Source of the DNA: SZAS-79 sp965279075
GTDB lineage: Bacteria > Pseudomonadota > Gammaproteobacteria > Burkholderiales > SG8-39
NCBI GenBank assembly: GCA_965279075.1
Contig: CBDIHI010000005.1
Coordinates: 62,001-126,000 of the forward strand
Length of the DNA stretch: 64,000 nucleotides
Reading direction: 5' to 3'
Of this stretch, positions 7,791-16,804 are shown piece after piece. The translations under genes and the position numbers were made by a program. Under the pieces are notes generated by a model that searched no databases, was not told the origin of the DNA, and saw only the letters and a program-made list of their open reading frames with translations. The stretch's first letter is position 1. Each line of letters starts with the position of its first letter.

Positions 7791-8885
7791 CTAGACGTTG
7801 AACCGGAAGTGCATGACGTCCCCGTCGTGTACCACGTACTCCTTGCCTTCGACCCTCATCTTGCCGGCTTCCTTCGCGCCGTGCTCGCCCTTGGCGGCGA
7901 TGAAATCGGCGTAGGCGATGACTTCCGCCCGGATAAACCCGTGCTCGAAGTCGGTGTGGATCACGCCGGCCGCCTGCGGCGCGGTCGCGCCGATCGCCAC
8001 AGTCCATGCGCGCACTTCCTTCACGCCAGCCGTAAAGTAGGTCTGCAGGCCCATCAGCTTGTAGCCGGCGCGGATCACGCGGTTGAGGCCCGGCTCGTCC
8101 AGCCCGAGGTCCTCGAGGAAGATCTTCTTTTCCTCGTCGTCGAGTTCGGCCATCTGCGATTCCAGCGCCGCGCAGATCGCAACGACCGGCGCGCCCTCCT
8201 TCTTCGCGTAGGCTTCGACCGCATCGAGCAGGGGGTTGTCGTGGAAGCCTTTCTCGTCGACGTTGGCGACGTACATCGTCGGCTTCATGGTGAGCAGGAA
8301 CAGCGGCCTCACCACCACCAGCTCTTCCTTGGACAGGTCCACGGTGCGCGCGGGCAGGCCCTGGTCGAGCGCCTTTTGCACCTTCTCCAGCACGGCCACG
8401 AGGCGCTGCGCTTCCTTGTCGCCGCCGGTCTTGGCGAGCTTCACGTTCTTCGAGAGCTGCTTCTCGACGGTGGCGAGGTCGGCCAGCGCAAGTTCGGTGT
8501 TGATGGTCTCGATGTCCGAGACCGGGTCCACCTTGCCCGCCACGTGCACGACGTTCTCGTCTACAAAGCACCGCACGACGTGCGCGATCGCGTCGGTCTC
8601 GCGGATGTTGGCGAGGAACTGGTTGCCGAGGCCCTCGCCCTTGGAGGCGCCCGCCACCAGGCCGGCGATGTCGACGAACTCGCATACCGCGGGCAGTTCC
8701 TTCTGCGGCTTGACGATTTCAGAGAGCTTCGCGAGGCGCGGATCGGGCACTTCGACGATGCCGACGTTGGGCTCGATCGTGCAGAACGGGTAGTTCTCCG
8801 CGGCGATGCCCGCCTTGGTGAGCGCATTGAAAAGCGTGGACTTGCCGACGTTGGGCAGTCCGACGATGCCGCATTTGAGGCTCAC
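7791..8885 (-). CDS. ychF: redox-regulated ATPase/GTPase YchF (Obg family)
   Basis: 364 residues, matching the E. coli protein (363). The P-loop is GLPNVGKSTLFNALT (about 8-22), the switch region contains DIAGLVAGASKGEGLGN, and the recognition segment is NVDEKG, which in this family favours ATP over GTP. A coiled-coil insertion (about 125-200) and a C-terminal TGS domain ending in HFRFNV complete the fold. It is a cytoplasmic ribosome-associated P-loop protein. The start is GTG at 8885, overlapping the pth stop as GTGA, the usual pth-ychF coupling. Confidence 0.96.
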   Translation of the reverse strand: MSLKCGIVGLPNVGKSTLFNALTKAGIAAENYPFCTIEPNVGIVEVPDPRLAKLSEIVKPQKELPAVCEFVDIAGLVAGASKGEGLGNQFLANIRETDAIAHVVRCFVDENVVHVAGKVDPVSDIETINTELALADLATVEKQLSKNVKLAKTGGDKEAQRLVAVLEKVQKALDQGLPARTVDLSKEELVVVRPLFLLTMKPTMYVANVDEKGFHDNPLLDAVEAYAKKEGAPVVAICAALESQMAELDDEEKKIFLEDLGLDEPGLNRVIRAGYKLMGLQTYFTAGVKEVRAWTVAIGATAPQAAGVIHTDFEHGFIRAEVIAYADFIAAKGEHGAKEAGKMRVEGKEYVVHDGDVMHFRFNV

Positions 8886-9487
8886 TGGGATTCCTTCACT
8901 ATGGGTTCTTTCGGGGGCTTGGGCTTCGTGTGCAGCCTGTGCATGGCTTTCTCTACGTCGCCCGCGATCGCGAGCGGCAGGATTTCGAGGGCCCGGTCGA
9001 TGGTTTCCTCGATCGCCGCGCGGTCGAGCTGCGAAGGTTTGGAGAGAACGTAGTCGGCGACGACGTCCCGGTCGCCGGGATGGCCGATACCGATGCGCAG
9101 GCGCCAGTACTCGTTGCTGCCGAGGCTTGCGGAAATGTCCTTCAGGCCGTTGTGCCCGCCCACGCCGCCGCCAAGCTTCATCTTGACGACGCCGGGCAGG
9201 AAATCGAGCTCGTCGTGCGCGACGAGGATTTCGGCGGGCGCGATCTTGAAGAATCCCGCCAGCGCACCGACCGACTTGCCCGACAGGTTCATGTAGGTCG
9301 TGGGCATCAGCAGCCACGTGCCGGTCGATTCATCCTTGCCGGCGAGTCCGTGATACTTCGCTTCCTTGCGCAGCGTGATGCGCTGCCCATCGGCAAAGCG
9401 CTCGACGAGCCGGTAGCCCGCGTTGTGCCGCGTGCCTTCGTGCTCCTTGCCCGGGTTACCGAGCCCGACGATCAGGCGGATGGACAT
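8882..9487 (-). CDS. pth: peptidyl-tRNA hydrolase
   Basis: 201 residues. The enzyme releases tRNA from peptidyl-tRNA that drops off the ribosome. Catalytic and substrate residues of bacterial Pth are visible: N11 (GLGNPG), H21 (TRHNAGY), N67 (TYMNLSG), D92 (AHDELD) and the GGGVGGHNGLKD block around 105-116. The C-terminal 15 residues are Lys/Pro-rich. It lies between rplY, from which it is separated by a terminator, and ychF, with which it overlaps. Confidence 0.97.
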   Translation of the reverse strand: MSIRLIVGLGNPGKEHEGTRHNAGYRLVERFADGQRITLRKEAKYHGLAGKDESTGTWLLMPTTYMNLSGKSVGALAGFFKIAPAEILVAHDELDFLPGVVKMKLGGGVGGHNGLKDISASLGSNEYWRLRIGIGHPGDRDVVADYVLSKPSQLDRAAIEETIDRALEILPLAIAGDVEKAMHRLHTKPKPPKEPIVKESQ

Positions 9488-9504
9488 GGGTCGAAATCCG
9501 GATC

Positions 9505-9540
9505 AAAAAAAAACGGCAAGGAGCAAAGCGCCTTGCCGCT
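9505..9540 (-). terminator. rho-independent terminator after rplY
   Basis: Read leftward: an 8-bp stem CGGCAAGG/CCTTGCCG (9514-9521 with 9531-9538), a 9-base loop and then a run of nine T (9505-9513 as A on the plus strand). It follows the rplY stop at 9558 and precedes pth, so at least part of prs-rplY transcription should end here. Confidence 0.85.
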
Positions 9541-9557
9541 TTTCCAGATCGCGATGA

Positions 9558-10289
9558 TTACTTCTTCTTGTCGCCGGCCTTGTCGGCCGCTTTCGCGCCG
9601 GCCGCGGGTTTGCCACCCTTGGCGTCGGCCGCCTTGTCGCCGTCCTTGGCCTGCTCGGCCTGCTTGCTGGCCGGCACGTCGGCCGCGGAAGGCGCCGCGC
9701 TGGTCTCTTCCTCGACCTGCGCGAGCTGCGGCACGAGCACGGAGACCACGACCGGGTTCTCACGCTTGTGCAGCACCGCCTCGACACCCTTGGGCAGCAC
9801 GATGTCCTTGGCGTGCACCTGGTGGCCCACCGCCGCGGTGGACAGGTCGATCTCGATGAACTCCGGCAGGTCGTCCGGCAGGCAGGTGATGTTCAGCTCG
9901 TTCAGCACGTGGCTGACGACGCCGCCCTGCTCCTTCACCGCCGGGGACTGCTCGGCGTTGACGAAGTGCAGCGGCACCTTCATGTGGATCTTGCGGTCCT
10001 TGGACACGCGCTGGAAGTCGATGTGCTGCACCTGCAGCTTGAACGGGTGCATGTTGAACGCGCGCAGCAGCACGGGCTCCTTCTTTCCGTCCAGGTCCAG
10101 CGTCAGGATCGACGCGTGGAACGCTTCCTTCGAGAGGTTCTGCGCGAGCTCCTTGTGGTTGAGTTCGATGGCCACCGGATCCGTATTCCCGCCGTACACG
10201 ATACCGGGGACCTTCCCGGTATTGCGCAGACGGCGGCTCGCACCCGTTCCCTGCAATTCGCGCTTGTTCGCGCTGACTTCGATTTTCAT
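9558..10289 (-). CDS. rplY: 50S ribosomal protein L25/general stress protein Ctc
   Basis: 243 residues. An N-terminal L25 domain (about 3-93), which binds 5S rRNA, is followed by a C-terminal TL5/CTC beta domain (about 100-190) and an Ala/Lys/Asp-rich disordered tail (about 200-243). This long form is usual in beta-proteobacteria, in contrast to the 94-residue E. coli protein. The ATG at 10289 starts the typical MKIEVSANKR opening and excludes a 12-residue upstream extension. It lies 48 bases after prs on the same strand and is followed by a strong terminator. Confidence 0.96.
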   Translation of the reverse strand: MKIEVSANKRELQGTGASRRLRNTGKVPGIVYGGNTDPVAIELNHKELAQNLSKEAFHASILTLDLDGKKEPVLLRAFNMHPFKLQVQHIDFQRVSKDRKIHMKVPLHFVNAEQSPAVKEQGGVVSHVLNELNITCLPDDLPEFIEIDLSTAAVGHQVHAKDIVLPKGVEAVLHKRENPVVVSVLVPQLAQVEEETSAAPSAADVPASKQAEQAKDGDKAADAKGGKPAAGAKAADKAGDKKK

Positions 10290-10337
10290 GACTGCTCCTA
10301 AGTTACGCGGCCCGCGACCAGGCACACGTTGAAAAAC

Positions 10338-11309
10338 CTATTCCACGAACAGCGAGCTGACCGAATCCTCGCTGAAGATCCTCAAAATCGTCTCTGCCAG
10401 CAGCCCCGCCACCGACAGCTGGCGGATCTTGCCGCACGCCCGCGCATCCTCGCGCAGCGGGATCGTGTCGGTCACGACCAGTTCGTCCATGTCGGACTCG
10501 GCGATCCGCCCGACCGCGCCGCCCGAGAGCACCGCGTGCGTGCAATACGCGACCACCTTGACGGCGCCCTGTTCTTTAAGCACCTGCGCGGCCTTGCAGA
10601 GCGTCCCCGCGGTGTCGACCATGTCGTCCATGATCACGCAGGTCCGGCCTTCGACCTCGCCGATGATGTTCATCACTTCCGACACGTTCGCCTTCGGCCG
10701 GCGCTTGTCGATGATCGCCAGGTCGGACTCGAGGCGCTTGGCGAGCGCCCTGGCGCGCACCACGCCGCCCACGTCCGGCGACACCACGATCAGGTTCTCG
10801 TAGCGCTGCTTCCATACGTCGCCGAGCAACACCGGCGCCGCGTAAATGTTGTCCACGGGGATGTCGAAGAATCCCTGGATCTGGTCCGCGTGCAGGTCCA
10901 TCGTCAGCACCCGCGCCACGCCCACCGCGGTGAGCATGTTGGCCACGACCTTGGCGCTGATCGCGACGCGCGCCGAGCGCGGGCGGCGGTCCTGCCGGCC
11001 ATAGCCGAAGTAGGGAATCGCCGCCGTCACCCTCGCGGCCGACGAGCGCTTCAGCGCGTCGACCATGACCATCAATTCCATGAGGTTGTCGTTGGTCGGC
11101 ATGCACGTGGGCTGCAGGACGAACACGTCCTTGCCGCGCACGTTCTCCATCAGCTCGACCATTACCTCGCCGTCGGAGAACTTGCCGACCGACGCCCGGC
11201 CCACGCCGATGTTCAGGTGCTTGACGACGTCCTGGGCAAGCCGCGGATTGGCGTTGCCCGTGAACACCATCAATCGATCCAGCGCTCGCGCCGGGACCAG
11301 GTTCGCCAT
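10338..11309 (-). CDS. prs: ribose-phosphate pyrophosphokinase (PRPP synthetase)
   Basis: 323 residues; makes PRPP from ribose 5-phosphate and ATP for nucleotide, histidine, tryptophan and NAD synthesis. Visible motifs are the flexible-loop region FGYGRQDRRPRSA, the metal-binding MDLHADQIQGFFDIPVDN, and the PRPP loop VIMDDMVDTAGTL. An in-frame ATG-like extension to 11354 would run to the edge of the tRNA gene, so MANLVPARALDRL at 11309 is preferred. It is read from the ispE-tRNA-Gln side, an arrangement common in beta- and gamma-proteobacteria. Confidence 0.97.
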   Translation of the reverse strand: MANLVPARALDRLMVFTGNANPRLAQDVVKHLNIGVGRASVGKFSDGEVMVELMENVRGKDVFVLQPTCMPTNDNLMELMVMVDALKRSSAARVTAAIPYFGYGRQDRRPRSARVAISAKVVANMLTAVGVARVLTMDLHADQIQGFFDIPVDNIYAAPVLLGDVWKQRYENLIVVSPDVGGVVRARALAKRLESDLAIIDKRRPKANVSEVMNIIGEVEGRTCVIMDDMVDTAGTLCKAAQVLKEQGAVKVVAYCTHAVLSGGAVGRIAESDMDELVVTDTIPLREDARACGKIRQLSVAGLLAETILRIFSEDSVSSLFVE

Positions 11310-11357
11310 AGCCTCTACTTGTCCTTCGCGCCGCGACCTGCGGCGCGTACCCATTCG

Positions 11358-11434
11358 TGGCTGGGGAGGAAGGATTCGAACCTTCGCATGCCGGAATCAA
11401 AATCCGGTGCCTTAACCAGCTTGGCGACTCCCCA
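11358..11434 (-). tRNA. tRNA-Gln (anticodon TTG)
   Basis: The 77-base sequence folds as a full cloverleaf on the minus strand: acceptor TGGGGAG with CTCCCCA, T-arm GGTTCGAATCC, and an anticodon stem CCGGA/TCCGG around the loop TTTTGAT, giving anticodon TTG. The CCA end is encoded (TGGCTGG at the plus-strand left edge). It closely resembles E. coli tRNA-Gln in the opening TGGGG and the D-arm. It lies between ispE and prs and may be processed from their shared transcript. Confidence 0.97.
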
Positions 11435-11485
11435 ATAGTCTTTGATGCGGTCTGTTGCCTGCTACTTCACTTCTACTGCCGCCTG

Positions 11486-12349
11486 CTACTGCCCATCCCG
11501 TGCCCAGCCGTGGAGCGGATGCCGGTCGAGACCGCGGGCCACGAATCCCCGCATCACGCCCTGCAACTGCCCCTCGACTGCCCTTGCCGAGGCTTCCGAA
11601 TCGAACTCCGCGAACACGCACGCCCCTGAGCCCGTCATGCGCGCATCCGCATGTTTCGCGAGCCATTCCAGGTGCGCTGCGATCTCAGGGTACAGGGCCG
11701 TGGCGACCGGCTGCAGGTCGTTTTTCCCGGCGCCCGGCAAAAAGGCCAGTATTTTGAGGGGTTTGGTATCCCATGTCAACGCGCCTGAAGAGAAGATTTC
11801 TTTTGTGGATACCGAGACTTGCGGCGTCAGGACCAGGTACCAAGCGGGCGGCAGGTCCAGCGGCGCCAAGCGCTCGCCCACCCCCTCGCCGAGCGCGTTC
11901 CGGCCGAACACGAACACCGGCACGTCGGCCCCGAGCACGAGCCCCATCCGCATCAGTTCCGCGCGGCTGAAGTCGAGGCCCCAGAGCCGGTTCAGGACGA
12001 GCAGCACGGTGGCCGCATCGGACGACCCCCCGCCCACGCCCCCACCTATGGGCAGGATCTTCTGGAGGCCGATGTCGGCACCCAGCAGCGCGGCCTTGCT
12101 GCCGAGCTTCCCCGCGGCGTGTTCTCGCAGGAGCCTCGCCGCCCGCAGGCACAGGTCCGACGCCTCGTCCACGCCGGGCGTGGCGTCGATGCGCCGGATC
12201 ACGCCATCCGTCCTTGCTTCGAATCCCACGCTGTCGGCCCGGTCGATCAGGCGGAACACCGTCTGCAGCAGGTGGTAGCCGTCGTCCCTGCGGCCGAGGA
12301 CGTGCAGGAAGAGGTTGAGCTTCGCCGGCGCCGGGTGCCATTCCATCAC
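11486..12349 (-). CDS. ispE: 4-diphosphocytidyl-2-C-methyl-D-erythritol kinase
   Basis: 287 residues of the GHMP kinase superfamily, acting in the non-mevalonate (MEP) isoprenoid pathway. Catalytic Lys10 (PAKLNL) and Asp142 (LGADVPVF) and the ATP-binding loop PIGGGVGGGSSDAA (100-113) are present. The start at 12349 overlaps the lolB stop as ATGA; ATG at 12346 gives nearly the same protein. The lolB-ispE-tRNA-prs order is the classical one. Confidence 0.97.
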   Translation of the reverse strand: MMEWHPAPAKLNLFLHVLGRRDDGYHLLQTVFRLIDRADSVGFEARTDGVIRRIDATPGVDEASDLCLRAARLLREHAAGKLGSKAALLGADIGLQKILPIGGGVGGGSSDAATVLLVLNRLWGLDFSRAELMRMGLVLGADVPVFVFGRNALGEGVGERLAPLDLPPAWYLVLTPQVSVSTKEIFSSGALTWDTKPLKILAFLPGAGKNDLQPVATALYPEIAAHLEWLAKHADARMTGSGACVFAEFDSEASARAVEGQLQGVMRGFVARGLDRHPLHGWARDGQ

Positions 12350-12897
12350 GGCCCAGTCTTCCAGTCGTGGATCGCAAGCCGCAACTCCAGGCCCGGGTAG
12401 GTGAGCTTCAGTCGGGCAGGCAATCCGTCCGCGCGCACTTCCTGGTATTCGATGCGCCAGCCATCCTGCTCCAGCACCGCGGGCCGGCCTTGCGCATCAC
12501 GCACGAGGTTCGCCGGCCGGCCGGCCACCGGTCGCGCCCGCACCCAATCGGACAGCCCCGCGAGCGGGAGCCGGAACCCGAGCACCTGCTCGGTGAGGGC
12601 CTCGGCGTCATTGGCGCGGAACTCGCGCGGCTCGGCCGTCGTGAGGACGAACTCGGCCTTGTCGCGCACCAGCCGGGCGATGCTCGAACCGACCGGCGAG
12701 GTAATCAGCAGCTCGTCGCTTTCGCGGGCATGGCGCCAGGCCACGTTCCCGCTCGCGGCCTCGTCGCGGTAGCGCACGGCAATGCGCCCGGCGATCTCGA
12801 ATTCGACGTCTTCCGGCGGCCCGAGGCGCTGCAGTTCGGCGCAGGCCGAAAGCGCGAGCGCAGCCGCGAAGGCCAGGGTGCGGTGCATGAGCTTCAC
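12346..12897 (-). CDS. lolB: outer membrane lipoprotein insertion protein LolB
   Basis: 183 residues from GTG at 12897. A short signal peptide ends in a lipobox, LSAC, so the cysteine near residue 19 should be lipidated. The mature part has the LolB pattern, including RIAVRY near the start, an LLITSPVGSSIARL strand pair, and a C-terminal PARLKLTYPGLELRLAI. It receives lipoproteins from LolA and inserts them into the outer membrane. GAGAGG lies 12 bases before the GTG; the ATG at 12888 is an alternative. It overlaps ispE by four bases. Confidence 0.9.
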   Translation of the reverse strand: MKLMHRTLAFAAALALSACAELQRLGPPEDVEFEIAGRIAVRYRDEAASGNVAWRHARESDELLITSPVGSSIARLVRDKAEFVLTTAEPREFRANDAEALTEQVLGFRLPLAGLSDWVRARPVAGRPANLVRDAQGRPAVLEQDGWRIEYQEVRADGLPARLKLTYPGLELRLAIHDWKTGP

Positions 12898-12941
12898 GGA
12901 AGGGATGCGCCTCTCGCGCGTTTTGGGGCGCGCCGCGCGCG

Positions 12942-14771
12942 TCAGGGCTTGAAGCGCTTGATGGTCTTTTGCAGCGCGTCGTTCTCGGGGGCGTTCTTCA
13001 GGGCCTCCTGCCAGATGCGCTCGGCCTCCGCGCGCTCTCCGCTGATCCAGAGCACCTCGCCGAGGTGCGCGCCGATCTCGCCGTCGGGACGGCCGTTCCA
13101 CGCGCGGCGCAGGTACTCGATCGCGCGCGGGAAGTCGCCCATGCGGTAGAAGGTCCAGCCCATGCTGTCGACGATGAAGAGGTCCTCCGGCGCCAGCTGC
13201 ATCGCCTTCTCGATCAGCTTCTTCGCCTCGTCGAGGCGGACATTGCGCTCGGCGAACGAGTAGCCGAGCGCGTTGTAGGCGTGCGCGTGGTCGGGGCGGA
13301 TCTTGATCAAGCGCGTCAGGTTGGCCTCGAGGATGTCGAAGCGCTCGAGTTTCTCCGCGGTGAGCGCGTGGTCGTAGAGCAGGTCGGGCTGGTCGGGCTG
13401 CGCCTCGAGGCCCTGACTGAGGACCTTGAACGCCTCGGCATTCTGGTTCGCTTCGCGCAACAGCTGGGCTTCGCCGATCAGCATCTGTACCTGGGCCTGC
13501 GGCTCGCCGGGCCTGGCGTTGCGCAGGTACTCGCGCGCTTCCTGCAGCTTGCCCTGTTTGGACAGGATCGCCGCGTAACGCAGGCGCGCGGCGACGAACT
13601 GGTCGCCCGCCTCGACCTGCGAGTACCACTTCAGCGCGCCCGGCAGGTCCTTCTTCTCCTCCGCGAGCTGGCCGAGCGTGTAGCGCACGCCGTTCTTGTC
13701 GCGAAAGCGGGTCTCGAGCAGCTTCGAAAGGTATCCCTCGGCCTCGTCGTAGTCCTTGAGCTGCACCGACATCAGGCCGACCGAGTAGAGCACGTCCGGG
13801 TTGCCGGGGAAGTCCTTGAGCATCGCCTGGAACTGGGCGCGCGCCTCGGGCAGCTTCTTGTCGAGCACCAGCAGGCGCGCGTAATTCAGCCCGGCCTCGC
13901 GCGAGCCGGGATAACTCTTGATGTAGCCCGCAAGCCTCGCCTGCGCCTCGAGCGGGAGTTTCGGCTGCAGCAACTGCGCCTCGAAGATCGCGGCGAGATC
14001 CCATTCGGGCCGCAATTGCCCCGCGCGCCGCACCGACTCCAGCGCCAGCGCGTCGTCGCTCAAGACCGAGGCCGCCTGCGCCACGGCGAAGTAAGCCTGC
14101 GGGAGTTCGGGGAAGCGCGAGGCAAGCCGCCGTACGAGGGCGAGGTTGGCCACCCTGTCCGGGTTCGGGGACAGGAACCGGTTGATCTGCAGGAAGCCGC
14201 TCGCCGCCGAACCTGCGTCGGAGGCGAACAGCTTGGCGAGGTAGGGTTCGGCCTCATCCACGCGGCGCGCGCCAATCAGCAGGCTGGAGAGCGTCTGCAG
14301 CGCCTGCGGGGAGTCGGGCTCGGTCTCGTTCCAGATTTTCGCCGCTTCGAGCGCGAGGGCGGGCTGGCGCGCATAGTTGGAAACTTCGGCCGCGCGCTTC
14401 GCGACGCGCGGGTCGCGCGTGCGCTTCGCAAGGTCTACGTACGTCTGCGCCGAGAACCCCGCGGCGTTGCGCTGGGCCGCAATCTCGGCGACGAGCAGGC
14501 CGAGCAGCACCGGTTCGGTCAGGTCCTGCTTGGGCAGGACGACCTCGGCCCGCTTTGGCGGGGCGGGCACCGTCGCAGGCGGAGGCGCATCGTCATCGTC
14601 GTCGTCGTCCGCGGGGTTCGCCTGCCCGAACGCAGAGGCGCCGAAAGCGATTGCGAGCGCGGCCGCGAACAGCCTGAACGAACGCTTCAGCGGAAGGCGA
14701 AGATCGGCGGGGAGTCGGAGGAACAAGGCGGGGGAAATGGGGCGCGAGGTGCGCTGTCGGTCACGGGGCAT
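12942..14771 (-). CDS. tetratricopeptide-repeat protein, secreted or periplasmic
   Basis: 609 residues. A long basic N-region and hydrophobic stretch (about 30-50) form a signal peptide, followed by an acidic run of seven Asp and a Pro-rich linker. The rest is a chain of TPR-like helical pairs, for example PDVLYSVGLMSVQLKDYDEAEGYLSKL-type units and the C-terminal AYNALGYSFAERNVRLDEA segment. Proteins of this type precede lolB in many beta-proteobacteria and are inferred to be periplasmic or envelope-associated scaffolds; no enzymatic function is visible. The start ATG at 14771 faces mutM across 96 bases. A long in-frame extension to 15080 over mutM was rejected. Confidence 0.85.
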   Translation of the reverse strand: MPRDRQRTSRPISPALFLRLPADLRLPLKRSFRLFAAALAIAFGASAFGQANPADDDDDDDAPPPATVPAPPKRAEVVLPKQDLTEPVLLGLLVAEIAAQRNAAGFSAQTYVDLAKRTRDPRVAKRAAEVSNYARQPALALEAAKIWNETEPDSPQALQTLSSLLIGARRVDEAEPYLAKLFASDAGSAASGFLQINRFLSPNPDRVANLALVRRLASRFPELPQAYFAVAQAASVLSDDALALESVRRAGQLRPEWDLAAIFEAQLLQPKLPLEAQARLAGYIKSYPGSREAGLNYARLLVLDKKLPEARAQFQAMLKDFPGNPDVLYSVGLMSVQLKDYDEAEGYLSKLLETRFRDKNGVRYTLGQLAEEKKDLPGALKWYSQVEAGDQFVAARLRYAAILSKQGKLQEAREYLRNARPGEPQAQVQMLIGEAQLLREANQNAEAFKVLSQGLEAQPDQPDLLYDHALTAEKLERFDILEANLTRLIKIRPDHAHAYNALGYSFAERNVRLDEAKKLIEKAMQLAPEDLFIVDSMGWTFYRMGDFPRAIEYLRRAWNGRPDGEIGAHLGEVLWISGERAEAERIWQEALKNAPENDALQKTIKRFKP

Positions 14772-14867
14772 ATTAGGTATATTCGCCGCTCCGCACAAGG
14801 CACAAAGCACCCGCGGCCGACTTGTCCACCCACATTCGACCCGCCGCGCACCAGGAAGTTCTCGAAC

Positions 14868-15677
14868 ATGCCCGAACTGCCGGAAGTTGAGATCACCTGC
14901 CGGGGCATCGCCCCGCACCTGACCGGCAAGACCATCGCCGGCGTCGAGGTGCGCGAGCCGCGCCTGCGCTGGCGCATCCCTGCGGAAGTCAGTGCGCTGG
15001 CGGGACGCAGGATCGTGTCGGTCAAGCGGCGCGCCAAGTACATCCTCGTGGACTGTGGCGACGGCCACCTGATCCTGCATCTCGGGATGTCCGGAAGCTT
15101 ACGAATCGTTCAGCCGGGCACTCCGCCGCAGAAACACGACCATTTCGACCTGCAGGCCGGCAGCAAGGTACTGCGGCTGCGCGACCCACGCAGGTTCGGC
15201 GCCGTGTTGTGGACCAAGGCCGACGTCCACAAGCACAAGCTCCTGGCGGGGCTCGGCGTCGAGCCGCTTTCGGCCGCGTTCAACGCCGGCGTGCTGCACG
15301 CGCTGACGCGCGGCCATCGCGTCGCGATCAAGCTCTTCATCATGGACGCGAAGAAGGTCGTGGGCGTCGGCAACATCTACGCCAACGAAAGCCTGTTTCG
15401 CGCAGGCATCCATCCGCGCACGAAGGCGGGAAGGCTTTCCACGGTTCGCTGCGGGAAGCTCGTCGCCGAGATCAAGGACACGCTGGATGCAGCGATCCGG
15501 GCGGGCGGCTCCAGCCTGCGCGACTTCGTCCACAGCGACGGGAGTTCGGGCTACGCCCAGCAGGACTACTTCGTGTACGACCGCGCTGGCGAGCCCTGCA
15601 GGAAGTGCCGCACGCCGATCCGCCGAGTGGTGATGGGCCAGCGCGCGACCTTCTACTGCCCGCACTGCCAGAAGTAG
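14868..15677 (+). CDS. mutM: formamidopyrimidine-DNA glycosylase
   Basis: 269 residues. The enzyme removes 8-oxoguanine and formamidopyrimidines and nicks the abasic site. The N-terminal catalytic Pro and Glu (MPELPEVE) and Lys57 (RRAKYIL) are present. A helix-two-turn-helix with VGVGNIYANESLF lies around 160-172, and a C-terminal zinc finger is formed by CRKC and CPHC. The sequence is complete and of normal length. It is divergent from the TPR gene. Confidence 0.97.
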   Translation: MPELPEVEITCRGIAPHLTGKTIAGVEVREPRLRWRIPAEVSALAGRRIVSVKRRAKYILVDCGDGHLILHLGMSGSLRIVQPGTPPQKHDHFDLQAGSKVLRLRDPRRFGAVLWTKADVHKHKLLAGLGVEPLSAAFNAGVLHALTRGHRVAIKLFIMDAKKVVGVGNIYANESLFRAGIHPRTKAGRLSTVRCGKLVAEIKDTLDAAIRAGGSSLRDFVHSDGSSGYAQQDYFVYDRAGEPCRKCRTPIRRVVMGQRATFYCPHCQK

Positions 15678-15683
15678 CCCCCG

Positions 15684-16172
15684 TCAACCGCCCAGCGCGG
15701 TGACCTTTTCCTTCAGCTTCTTCTGCACCAGCGGGTGCACGAATTTCGACACGTCGCCGCCGAGCGTGGCAATCTCGCGCACCAGCGTCGCGGAGATGAA
15801 CATGTGCTGCTCGGAAGGCGTGAGGAACACGGTTTCGACGTCGGGGTAGAGGTTGCGGTTCATGCCGGCGAGCTGGAATTCGTACTCGAAGTCGGACACC
15901 GCCCGCAGCCCGCGCATGATGACGCGCGCATTGTGCTCGTGGATGAAGTTGATGAGCAGCCCGCTGAACCCGACGACCTTCACGTTGGGCAGGTCGCCCA
16001 GCACCTCGCGCGCGATGTCGACGCGCTCGGTCAGGGTGAAGAACGGCTTCTTCGCGCGGCTGTCGGCGACCCCGACGATGACCGTGCCGAACAGCACAGA
16101 GGCACGGCGCACGAGATCTTCGTGCCCGCGCGTGAGGGGATCAAACGTCCCCGGGTAGACCGCTCCGATCAT
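15684..16172 (-). CDS. coaD: pantetheine-phosphate adenylyltransferase
   Basis: 162 residues; adenylates 4'-phosphopantetheine in coenzyme A synthesis. The nucleotidyltransferase motif is TRGHEDL (H18), and the second signature is ISATLVREI (about 126-134). The opening MIGAVYPGTFDPLT is typical. It overlaps the end of rsmD by 32 bases, a longer overlap than most junctions here but normal for the rsmD-coaD pair. It converges with mutM, only six bases apart. Confidence 0.97.
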   Translation of the reverse strand: MIGAVYPGTFDPLTRGHEDLVRRASVLFGTVIVGVADSRAKKPFFTLTERVDIAREVLGDLPNVKVVGFSGLLINFIHEHNARVIMRGLRAVSDFEYEFQLAGMNRNLYPDVETVFLTPSEQHMFISATLVREIATLGGDVSKFVHPLVQKKLKEKVTALGG

Positions 16173-16740
16173 CGCTCCACTCCAGCAATTGGAAATTCAC
16201 CTGCCCCGCTCGGCCGCGCTTCAGCTCCCGCCACGTGCCGCCCGGCCCTGAGGACAACGCCGGCGGTTCGGGGGATTCAACGTAAACGCGAGCGCCGGGG
16301 TTCAGCACCGCGGGCAGGCGCCCCATCAGCACGGGGAGGACATTCTGCCTGAACGGGGGGTCGAGGAAAACCACGTCGAAGCGCTCTTTCGCGCCGCCGA
16401 GAAAAGCCGACGCATCGCCCTCGACGACCTGCGTCGCACCCGCCGACAGCCTCTGCGCATTGGCCCGCAGCGCCGCAGCGGCCTGCCGGTCGCGCTCCAC
16501 CAGCACCACGCGGGACGCGCCGCGCGAAGCGGCCTCGAAACCCAGCGCGCCGCTGCCGGCGTAGAGGTCGAGGCATGCCCGCCCGGACAAGTCCTGGCCC
16601 AGCCAGTTGAAGAGCGTCTCACGGACCCGGTCGGGCGTGGGGCGCAGGTCGGCCAGCGCCGGAAAGCGCAGCACGCTCCTTCGCCAGAGTCCGCCGATGA
16701 TGCGCACGCGGCCCGCAGTGCCGTCCGTCGATTTCGCCAA
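16141..16740 (-). CDS. rsmD: 16S rRNA (guanine966-N2)-methyltransferase
   Basis: 199 residues. The S-adenosylmethionine-binding motif LDLYAGSGALGFEA and the catalytic DPPF of N2-guanine methylases are visible. The substrate is G966 of 16S rRNA in assembling 30S subunits. The given start is TTG at 16740; a GTG at 16707, just before VRIIGG, where many homologues begin, is a realistic alternative. The 3' end overlaps coaD. Confidence 0.93.
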   Translation of the reverse strand: MAKSTDGTAGRVRIIGGLWRRSVLRFPALADLRPTPDRVRETLFNWLGQDLSGRACLDLYAGSGALGFEAASRGASRVVLVERDRQAAAALRANAQRLSAGATQVVEGDASAFLGGAKERFDVVFLDPPFRQNVLPVLMGRLPAVLNPGARVYVESPEPPALSSGPGGTWRELKRGRAGQVNFQLLEWSDDRSGLPGDV

Positions 16741-16756
16741 GGTGTGGGGGGGCGTT

Positions 16757-16765
16757 TGCTAAAAT
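16757..16765 (+). promoter_or_regulatory. candidate extended -10 promoter for ftsY
   Basis: TGCTAAAAT at 16757-16765 has the TG dinucleotide one base before a five-of-six match to TATAAT, about 40 bases upstream of the ftsY ATG. No good -35 element is visible, consistent with an extended -10 promoter. Candidate only. Confidence 0.35.
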
Positions 16766-16804
16766 GCAGTCCCATCTTAGCGGCTTTCCCTGCCGCGGGC
16801 CCCC

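Noticed and set aside
12969..14867. Very long plus-strand frame joined to mutM (902 residues)
   Set aside because: The part before 14868 is the antisense of the TPR gene with no motif. mutM begins at its normal ATG with the catalytic Pro-Glu.
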